Below are positions 58,167 to 64,000 of a DNA stretch of 64,000 nucleotides, in pieces. Numbering within the stretch: the first letter of the stretch is position 1; the number at the start of each line of letters is the position of its first letter. This DNA is from Magnetaquiglobus sp039908105. Lineage in GTDB: Bacteria > Pseudomonadota > Magnetococcia > Magnetococcales > Magnetaquicoccaceae. The stretch is from NCBI GenBank assembly GCA_039908105.1, contig JAMOBI010000007.1, forward strand, positions 1 to 64,000, given 5' to 3'. The notes under the pieces are model-generated. The model had not been told where the DNA came from, made no database searches, and saw only the letters and a list, made by a program, of their open reading frames with translations. The position numbers and the translations under genes are program-made.

Positions 58167-58400
58167 AGTCAAAGCGCACTCTGCTTGGAATGTATGCTTT
58201 TAGTGGTGAAAAAAAAGAGAGGGTCTGGGAGATTCCTCTCCCAGGGTTTTGCTTTTGATTTTGGCCTTTAGCGCGCTCTTCAAAAGAAGCGTTTTTCGCG
58301 TTTTTTGCGAAAAATGCGCCGCGCGCCGCTTTGGTTTTTCCAAGAGCCGTTTTGCGCTGTTTGCAAAACGGCTCTTGGAAAAAGCAGCGCCAGAACAAGC
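58167..58400 (+). repeat. Family A repeat with 21-bp hairpin 3, right end lost
   Basis: The left end is degenerate (AAAGCGCACTCTGCTTGGAA). Hairpins 1 and 2 are perfect. Hairpin 3 is the longest in the window: TTTTTCCAAGAGCCGTTTTG and one more C (58335-58355) pair with 58363-58383 without a mismatch around GCTGTTT. The usual right terminus is missing. The element follows the fliP stop by 8 bp and probably terminates the flagellar operon. Confidence 0.88.
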
Positions 58401-58479
58401 CGCCAGGCGTATCCGGGTTATCAATTTCTCCATCCTCACCATCCCCCGTATCCCACCCAAGACCCCGGAATGAAACCCC

Positions 58480-59391
58480 ATGGGCATCGGTTTGATGTTC
58501 CACCACTTCTTCGATTCGCATCATCCCAGGGGACAAGGGGCGATCTCGGCTGCCGAATTCGCCGCACTGCTCGAAAAGGTTCAACAAGAACGCACCATCC
58601 TGGATGTCCAAACCTGGTGGGAACGCTGCCTGGCTGGCACCCTGCGTGAGGAGGAGTGCTGCCTGACGTTCGACGACGCCCTGCTCTGCCAGTACGAGAT
58701 TGCGCTGCCGGTCCTGGAAGAAAAGGGATTGAACGCCTACTGGTTCGTCTACTCGTCGATCTTCGAGGGGAATCTGGAGCCGCTGGAGATCTATCGTCAC
58801 TTCCGCACCGTGGCCTTTGACTCGATCGATGCGTTTTATCGGGATTTTTTCAGAACGGTCGTCGCGGAACAGCCGGCGAGCCACGCCGTGCTGGCCAGCC
58901 GGCAGGCGCTCGATTATCTCGCCGAATTCCCCTTCTATACGTCCAACGATCGGATTTTTCGCTATCTGCGCGATAAGGTTCTGCAAGAGGGGGCCTACGA
59001 TCGGGTGATGCAGGCGATGATGCGGCAACACGGATATGATCCGGTGGTCGCCTCCCGTAGGCTGTGGATGCGTCCGGAACAGGTGGCAGCCCTGCATCGC
59101 GCCGGTCATGCGATCGGCTTGCACTCCCACACCCATCCGACCCGTCTGGCCGATCTTCCGCTTGAGCGTCAGAGGGAGGAGTATCGACGCAATCGGGATT
59201 ACCTCACCGACCTGCTCGGTACGGCACCGGTGGTGATGTCCCATCCGTGCAACTCTTATTCGGCAGATACATTGACCATCCTTGGAGAACTCAAGGTGGT
59301 GATGGGGTTTCGCTCCAATCCTCTGGCCGTGACCGGGCGGACCCTGTTGGAGCTGGCGCGCCTGGATCATACGGCCTTGATGACCTCTTAA
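58480..59391 (+). CDS. Polysaccharide deacetylase family protein
   Basis: The 303-residue protein has the NodB-type motifs: CCLTFDDALLCQYEIALPVL (catalytic base and metal Asp), IGLHSHTHPTRLADLPLERQ (metal His pair) and MSHPCNSYSADTLTIL. Members remove N- or O-acetyl groups from sugars in cell-surface glycans. Radical SAM and epimerase genes follow in the same direction, which suggests a surface-sugar cluster. Its TAA stop codon is the first part of the terminal repeat of a family A element. Confidence 0.82.
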   Translation: MGIGLMFHHFFDSHHPRGQGAISAAEFAALLEKVQQERTILDVQTWWERCLAGTLREEECCLTFDDALLCQYEIALPVLEEKGLNAYWFVYSSIFEGNLEPLEIYRHFRTVAFDSIDAFYRDFFRTVVAEQPASHAVLASRQALDYLAEFPFYTSNDRIFRYLRDKVLQEGAYDRVMQAMMRQHGYDPVVASRRLWMRPEQVAALHRAGHAIGLHSHTHPTRLADLPLERQREEYRRNRDYLTDLLGTAPVVMSHPCNSYSADTLTILGELKVVMGFRSNPLAVTGRTLLELARLDHTALMTS

Positions 59392-59657
59392 ACCGCACCT
59401 TAAACCGCAACCATTTTGGGATGCGTCGTTTTTCGCAAGGCGGCGTGCAAAATGCACAGAGTCGTTTCCAAAAGGCGGAAATGACTCCCGCGAAGGCGGC
59501 GCGCGGCGCATTTTTCGCAAAAGGCGCGAAAAATGCTTTTTGAAAAGAGCGCGCTAAAGTCAAAGTCAAAAGCAAAACCCTGGGAGATGAATCTCCCAGA
59601 CCCTCTCTTTTTTTTTACCAGTAAAAACTACACATTCTCAAGTTGGGTGCGGGTTAA
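59388..59657 (-). repeat. Family A repeat, inverted, with duplicated end
   Basis: Relative to the other copies this one is reversed. At 59388 TTAAACCGCACC is followed at once by a second TTAAACCGCAACCATTTTGG, a partial tandem copy of the terminus. The order is then hairpin 3 (GAGTCGTTTCC with GGAAATGACTC, one mismatch), hairpin 2 and hairpin 1 (CTGGGAGATGAATCTCCCAG), and the other end near 59657. The first TTAA gives the stop codon of the deacetylase gene. Confidence 0.9.
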
Positions 59658-59737
59658 GACGGATTCTGGTCGCTTTTTTGCAGATTCATTCGGGAATCCA
59701 CATCCGAATTCATGCCGCATGCCTCGGGAGCCGTACC

Positions 59738-60625
59738 ATGGGCCACCACTTTCGCTGGGTCGCCATTGAGACCACCACCCACTGCAACAGCAACTGCACG
59801 GTCTGTCCGCACGGCTCGCTCTTTCGTCAGCCGTTGTCGACCATGTCCATGCCGCTGTTCGTCAAGATCCTGCGCGAGATCGCCGACCATCACCAGGTGG
59901 ATGAATATATCCGTTTTGGCGGCATGGGTGATCCGTCGTGCGACTCGCTGTTGATCGAACGGCTGCGATTCATGCAAAAGGAGACTCCCCATCTGCAACC
60001 ACATGTGGCCAGCAACATGGCTTCGTGGAAACGACGCTTCTCCGAGGCGGTGGTTGCTGAACGGCTGTTGCCGGCGATGCGCTTTTCGCTCCTGGGACTG
60101 ACCCTGGAGGGGAGTCAACGGGTCTATCAGCGGGCCGATCAGGGGGAGAAGGCGCGACGCGCCATCGAGGAGTTCCTGGCGTTGAACGAGGCGGCGGGCC
60201 GCCCGGTGCGCACCGAACTCTACACCCTGCTGCTTGAGGGGGATCATGCCGAGGTGGCGCGTATCAAGGAGGTGTTCTGGGATGCAGTCGATGCTTTCGA
60301 GGTGTGGCGACCCCATTCGTGGTCGAATCTGCTGCCGCATTTGCGTCCCAAACAGGAGGCGCGGCGGCGCTGTGGCAAGATTGGCCCTTCCCCGGAGCCG
60401 GTGATCTGCGTCAACGGCGATCTCTGTCCCTGCAGTCTGGATATCAATCACGAACTGGCCTTCGGCAATCTGGAGAATCAGACCATCAAGGAGATCTACG
60501 CTTCGGAACCCTGGAAACGGTTGTTGGAGATCAACGCGCGTGGCGATATCGAGACGCTTTCGACTTGCACCGGCTGCACCTATCTGAATGCCGACAGCAG
60601 CGATGTCTTGATCGAGCACAAATGA
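59738..60625 (+). CDS. Radical SAM/SPASM domain protein
   Basis: The 295-residue protein has the radical SAM cluster motif CNSNCTVCPHG (CxxxCxxC) in ETTTHCNSNCTVCPHGSLFR. The SPASM-type C-terminal cysteines are RRRCGKIG, VICVNGDLCPCSLD and TCTGCTYLN. FGNLENQTIKEIYASEPWKR is typical of the SPASM end. Such proteins modify sugars or peptides by radical chemistry. The ATG at 59738 with CGGGAG upstream is chosen over 59678. Neighbours suggest a surface-glycan precursor as substrate. Confidence 0.82.
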   Translation: MGHHFRWVAIETTTHCNSNCTVCPHGSLFRQPLSTMSMPLFVKILREIADHHQVDEYIRFGGMGDPSCDSLLIERLRFMQKETPHLQPHVASNMASWKRRFSEAVVAERLLPAMRFSLLGLTLEGSQRVYQRADQGEKARRAIEEFLALNEAAGRPVRTELYTLLLEGDHAEVARIKEVFWDAVDAFEVWRPHSWSNLLPHLRPKQEARRRCGKIGPSPEPVICVNGDLCPCSLDINHELAFGNLENQTIKEIYASEPWKRLLEINARGDIETLSTCTGCTYLNADSSDVLIEHK

Positions 60626-60650
60626 TCCGGACGGTGGGAAGGGGGTTGAC

Positions 60651-61491
60651 ATGCGAATTCTGGTGCTGGGGGGAAGCGGGTTTCTGTCGGGACGTTTCGT
60701 CCGGTATGCCCTGGAGGCCGGGCATGAATTGATGTGTGTGACGCGCGGCGCACGTCCTCTGGATGTGCGCGTGGCTTGGCATGTGGTCTCCGAACGCGAC
60801 GCGCTCACAGTCGAGTTGTTTAAAGGGCATCCCTATGAGTTGGTGATCGATTTCATCGGCATGCAGGCCGGCCATGCCCAACAGAGCGTCGAGCTGGCCC
60901 GGACGTGCGGCAGGTTGATTTTTATCAGCAGTGATTATGTTTACCACCCGGCGCATCGAACGCTGTTCTTGCGTGAGGATCAGGCGGTTTTTAGCGATTT
61001 TGTCGATTACGGCGGGGCCAAGCGTCAGGCTGAACGGGTGATCGAACAGGCAGCCGGTACGGTCCGCGCCATCATCGCGCGACCACCGCACATTTATGGA
61101 ACCGGAAGTTTTCCCGGCACCATCCCCCAACAGGGGCGGCGGCCCGACCTGTTGGAACGGTTGCGGCGCGAGGAGCCGTTGCGGCTTTTGCAGGGTGGAT
61201 CGGGGTTGATTCAGCCGATCCATGTCGAGGATCTGGCGCGTATTTTGGTGCAACTCATGACCAACGAGCGGGCCTATGATCAGGCCATCACCATGGCGGG
61301 TCCGCGCCTGATGACCCATCTGGAGTATTACCAGACCCTGGCCGAACTGGTGGGTCACCCGTTGCGGGTGGTGCCCTACTGTCCGGAAGGGGCGGCCCCT
61401 GAATGGTCTTTTAGGGGAATTCGCCTACACGCCGTTCCGGCAGGGAATGGCCGAGTGGGTGGCCCAATTGGATACCCGGGTGAGTGGTTGA
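60651..61491 (+). pseudogene. NAD-dependent epimerase/dehydratase family gene with a 3' frameshift
   Basis: The protein starts MRILVLGGSGFLSGRFVRYA, an NAD-binding Rossmann loop, and has IFISSDYVYHP and DYGGAKRQAERVI (the Y-x-x-x-K pair). After PEGAAPEWSF near 61415 the open frame turns into non-family sequence (to 61586), while the frame shifted by one base reads LLGEFAYTPFRQGMAEWV and stops at 61489-61491. That is the expected end of such epimerases. A one-base gain in the TCTTTTAGGGG run explains it. It is either a real inactivating mutation or a sequencing error. The true gene would encode about 279 residues. Confidence 0.75.
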
Positions 61492-61550
61492 TTCAGGCAA
61501 ATGGAAGCAGGCTCGGCTTGCGGCAATCTGATCGGCTGCTGGGTGCATGC

Positions 61551-61723
61551 AGGATCCCAGATCCGGCAGTTGCGGGCGATCACTAGTGACAACTTCTTGA
61601 TCCATCTGGTAAATCGGAAGAGAGCCTCATGATCGATAAGGTGACTGCGGTTTCTTGCAATTCACCATATGAACCAATATGTTAGCACATGCAATCACCC
61701 GCAACTGCCGGATCTGGGATGAT
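61551..61723. mobile_element. Family C MITE-like element with 23-bp terminal inverted repeats
   Basis: ATCCCAGATCCGGCAGTTGC and GGG (61554-61576) recur as a perfect reverse complement at 61698-61720. The 121 bp between them hold no plausible gene. Size and structure are those of a MITE or the fused ends of an insertion sequence. A single worn end of the same family lies at 34991-35070. The parental transposase is not in the window. Confidence 0.7.
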
Positions 61724-61910
61724 CTGTTGAGAGGGAGTATTTTGCTGCGCGCGGTTTGCAACGGTTGTCATGACGGTGAAGTGGAGATAAAATGACCTGT
61801 TTTTGAATTTCTGTAGGATGGCTTGCTGATCCTGGAATTCGTTAATGCGGGATTGCTTATGGATCCGATCCCGACGCGCCCCTTCACCCTTGACCGGCTG
61901 TGACCGATTC
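61724..61910. other. Intergenic region upstream of pheA
   Basis: No gene is supported. The region contains AT-rich sequence (GGAGATAAAATGACCTGTTT near 61784) that may hold the pheA promoter, and no leader peptide rich in Phe or attenuator hairpin is evident. Confidence 0.4.
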
Positions 61911-63026
61911 ATGGCAACCGCCACTGCACCCAACGCCGAGGAACAGAGCCTGCTCGCATTGCGGCAGGCGATCGATGCAATCGACGACCGGATTCATGAT
62001 CTGCTCATGGAGCGGATCGATCGGGTGTTGGAGGTTGGACACTTGAAGGGGCGGGTGGCGCACGATTCGCCGGATCCGTCGTTTTACCGTCCGGAGCGTG
62101 AGGCCTCGATCCATCGTCGGCTGGAGGCCCGGCATCGTGGGCCGCTGCCGAAGGCGGCGCTGCATCGCATCTATCGTGAAATCATCTCCGCCTCCTTGAG
62201 TCTGGAAAAACGGCTTTCCGTGGCCTATCTGGGGCCGGAGCACGCCTTTGCCCATCTGGCTGCGCTCAAACAGTTCGGTTCGTCGTGTCATCTGCTGCCG
62301 ACCGCTTCCATCGACGAACTCTTCCACGAGGTGGAGGTGAATCGGGCCGATTTCGGCGTGGCGCCGGTGGAGAACTCCAACGAGGGGATGATCACCCACA
62401 CATTGGATCGTTTCGTTGACTCCCCCTTGTCGATTCGGGGCGAAATTTACCTGGAAGTGGCTTATGCATTGCTGTCAGGGGCGGGATCGGTCGGTGCGGT
62501 GAAGTTGTTGTTGGGTACGCGGCTGGCGATATCGCGATGTCGGGGATGGATCGAGCGGCACCTGCCGAATGTCGCCCAGCGGGTGGTGGAGAGCATGGCC
62601 GAGGCGGTGCGCGTGGCCGGCGAGGAGAGCGGCACGGCTTTCGTGGCGCCGATGGCGTTGGCCGAGGTGTTGGGGTGCGAGATTCTCGCCGAGCACATCG
62701 AGGATCGTGCCGAGGAGATCCGTTTTTTGGTGATCGGACGGGGCGAACCAACCCGTTCGGGACAAGACAAGACCAGCCTGATGTTCACCTTCCGCGATCA
62801 ACCCGGTTTCCTGCATCAGGTGTTGGGGGTTTTCGCCCGTCGGCAGATCAATCTGACACGCATCGAGTCGCGTCCGTCGGGGCGGCAGGCTTGGGAGTAT
62901 CTGTTTTTTCTCGACCTGTCCGGACATCTGAGTGATCTGTCGGTGGCGGGCGCCATGCAGGAGCTTTCCTCCCTGCCGGGTGTGACAGCGCGGATTCTCG
63001 GTTCCTACCCGGTGCGGGCGTTGTAG
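61911..63026 (+). CDS. pheA: Bifunctional chorismate mutase/prephenate dehydratase-like protein PheA, dehydratase motifs altered
   Basis: The 371 residues show the three parts of a P-protein. The chorismate mutase domain (about 15-100; LRQAIDAIDDRIHDLLMERI, FYRPEREASIHRRLE) keeps its Arg/Lys/Glu residues. The dehydratase domain (about 100-285) has VAPVENSNEGM, but YLGPEHAFAHLAA replaces the usual TF-S/T, LGTRLAIS replaces SHPQAL and EEIRFLVIG replaces N-x-TRF. An ACT domain ends it (FTFRDQPGFLHQVLGVFARR, ESRPS). The ATG at 61911 begins the mutase domain. tyrA follows, so chorismate mutase activity is likely, dehydratase activity doubtful. Confidence 0.8.
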   Translation: MATATAPNAEEQSLLALRQAIDAIDDRIHDLLMERIDRVLEVGHLKGRVAHDSPDPSFYRPEREASIHRRLEARHRGPLPKAALHRIYREIISASLSLEKRLSVAYLGPEHAFAHLAALKQFGSSCHLLPTASIDELFHEVEVNRADFGVAPVENSNEGMITHTLDRFVDSPLSIRGEIYLEVAYALLSGAGSVGAVKLLLGTRLAISRCRGWIERHLPNVAQRVVESMAEAVRVAGEESGTAFVAPMALAEVLGCEILAEHIEDRAEEIRFLVIGRGEPTRSGQDKTSLMFTFRDQPGFLHQVLGVFARRQINLTRIESRPSGRQAWEYLFFLDLSGHLSDLSVAGAMQELSSLPGVTARILGSYPVRAL

Positions 63027-63030
63027 TGGG

Positions 63031-63345
63031 TCAACAGAACGGATTGGATGGCTTGGAAGTTTCGCTGTTATGGGTAAAAAAAAGAGAGGGTCTGGGAGAT
63101 TCTTCTCCCAGGGTTTGGCTTTTGACTTTAGGCTTTTAGCGCGCTCTTCAAAAGAAGCGTTTTTTGCGAAAAATGCGCCGCGCGCCGCCAAGGCTTGCGG
63201 GATTGTTTTGCGCCTTTTGCAAAACAATCCCGCGAACATGGCCCAAGAACAAAGCCGCGTGACAGAGGCTTCAAGGTTTTAGTGACTGGCGTGCCAGTCC
63301 AGCGCAACCAGTCAAATCAGCTTGGTTGATCCGGTAGTCTTTTCA
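63031..63345 (+). repeat. Family A repeat with extended 3' tail
   Basis: The left end is degenerate. Hairpin 1 is CTGGGAGA with TTCTCCCAG. Hairpin 3 has a perfect 15-bp stem, GCGGGATTGTTTTGC (63197-63211) with 63219-63233, loop GCCTTTT. Instead of the usual right end a different tail follows (63238-63345), which is the segment found at 1-105 and carries TGACTGG with CCAGTCA. It lies between pheA and tyrA. Confidence 0.88.
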
Positions 63346-63368
63346 CTTTACTGCTTAAAGATAACGAT

Positions 63369-64000
63369 ATGGAGTCACTGTTTATTCAACGTTTGACGAT
63401 CGTCGGGGTGGGGTTGATCGGCGGATCGTTGGCCCGGGCGCTCAAGGAGCACAATCTGGTTGGCGAGGTGGTGGGGGTGAATCGTACCCGCGACTCGTTG
63501 GCTCGCGCCATGGAGCTGGGGGTGATCGATCACTGGACCACATCGGCGGCCCAGGGGGTGCGCGGTGCGGATCTGGTGATGGTGGCCACTCCGGTGGTGA
63601 CCATTCCCCGGATTGTCGAGGATTTCGCTGTGGCGCTCAAGCCGGGTGCCGTGGTGACGGATGCCGGCAGTGTCAAGGGTACGGTGGTGGCTGTCTGCGA
63701 GGCGATGATGCCCAAGGGGGTCCATTTCGTTGGTGGCCATCCGATTGCGGGTACCGAGTTTTCCGGCGTGGAAGCCTCCTTTGCCACCCTCTACGAGGGG
63801 AGTCGCACCATTTTGACTCCCACGGAGCAGACCAATTCCGAAGCCTTGGAGCGGGTACGGCAGATGTGGGAGGCGGTGGGCTCGCGGGTTGAGACCATGG
63901 ACGTGGCCACCCATGACCGGGTGTTGGCCGCGACCAGCCATCTGCCGCATCTGATCGCCTACAATGTGGTCAATACATTGTCGGATTTGGAGGATGACAT
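63369..64000 (+). CDS. tyrA: Prephenate/arogenate dehydrogenase TyrA, cut by the window end
   Basis: The first 210 residues are present. The product begins MESLFIQRLTIVGVGLIGGS with an NAD(P)-binding Rossmann motif, and continues with LVMVATPVVTIPRIV, VVTDAGSVKG and the dehydrogenase signature HFVGGHPIAGTEFSGVEASF. The latter includes the conserved catalytic His. VAATSHLPHLIAYNVVNTL near the end contains the second conserved His. It makes the tyrosine branch from the chorismate mutase product of the preceding gene. The 3' end lies outside the window. Confidence 0.93.
   Translation, partial: MESLFIQRLTIVGVGLIGGSLARALKEHNLVGEVVGVNRTRDSLARAMELGVIDHWTTSAAQGVRGADLVMVATPVVTIPRIVEDFAVALKPGAVVTDAGSVKGTVVAVCEAMMPKGVHFVGGHPIAGTEFSGVEASFATLYEGSRTILTPTEQTNSEALERVRQMWEAVGSRVETMDVATHDRVLAATSHLPHLIAYNVVNTLSDLEDD

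Overview
The window is a GC-rich, gene-dense bacterial chromosome segment. No rRNA or tRNA gene, CRISPR array or complete insertion sequence was recognised. The gene repertoire points to a flagellated, Gram-negative proteobacterium: BamB, an RND pump, an FbpABC-type iron importer, a CheA/CheB/CheR/CheX chemotaxis operon and a flagellar export/switch operon. The mix (CheX/CheC-type phosphatases, STAS and SpoIIE proteins among the chemotaxis genes, a short ThiC) would fit a deep-branching alphaproteobacterial or magnetotactic Magnetococcales-like lineage. That placement is inference from gene content only.

Layout. 0.2-4 kb: Fur-box-preceded iron(III) ABC importer. 4.2-5.2 kb: glycosyltransferase. 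5.4-10.2 kb: RND pump plus adaptor, divergent from a MarR repressor with paired operator-like sites. 10.4-16.9 kb: RsmC-like methyltransferase, nitronate monooxygenase-like flavoprotein, YgfZ, ThiC and a DegT-fold protein without its catalytic lysine. 17-21.7 kb: zeta-like toxin pair, LigA, an MNT/HEPN pair and a decayed VapBC pair. 21.7-31.3 kb: housekeeping run nadE-rodZ-ispG-hisS-yfgM-bamB-der with many stop/start overlaps. 31.4-34.9 kb: an AT-richer islet with two tandem exported paralogues and an orphan lipoprotein, bounded by repeats. 35.5-47.9 kb: an eleven-gene chemotaxis operon on the minus strand. 48.5-51.2 kb: a small hypothetical gene, a second nitronate monooxygenase-like gene and a MntA/HepT pair. 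51.4-58.2 kb: fliK-flgD-flgE-fliL-fliM-fliN-fliO-fliP. 58.5-61.5 kb: polysaccharide deacetylase, radical SAM/SPASM protein and a frameshifted NAD-dependent epimerase. 61.9-64 kb: pheA and the 5' part of tyrA.

The strongest unexplained signal is a dispersed intergenic repeat (family A; about ten copies or remnants). It has terminal inverted repeats, a terminator-like hairpin with the core GAGGGTCTGGGAGA, and two further hairpins. The third hairpin differs in stem sequence from copy to copy but stays perfectly paired, up to 21 bp, around a nearly constant loop. Copies lie directly behind genes, twice provide the stop codon of the gene they follow, and in one case have collapsed into a 131-bp near-perfect palindrome. 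Two further small repeat families (B, a GC-rich hairpin; C, a MITE-like element with 23-bp inverted ends) also occur.

Other points of interest are a CheC-like/27-proline/CBS fusion and a complete response-regulator/SpoIIE/HATPase + STAS partner-switch module inside the chemotaxis operon, and a PheA whose prephenate dehydratase motifs are altered.
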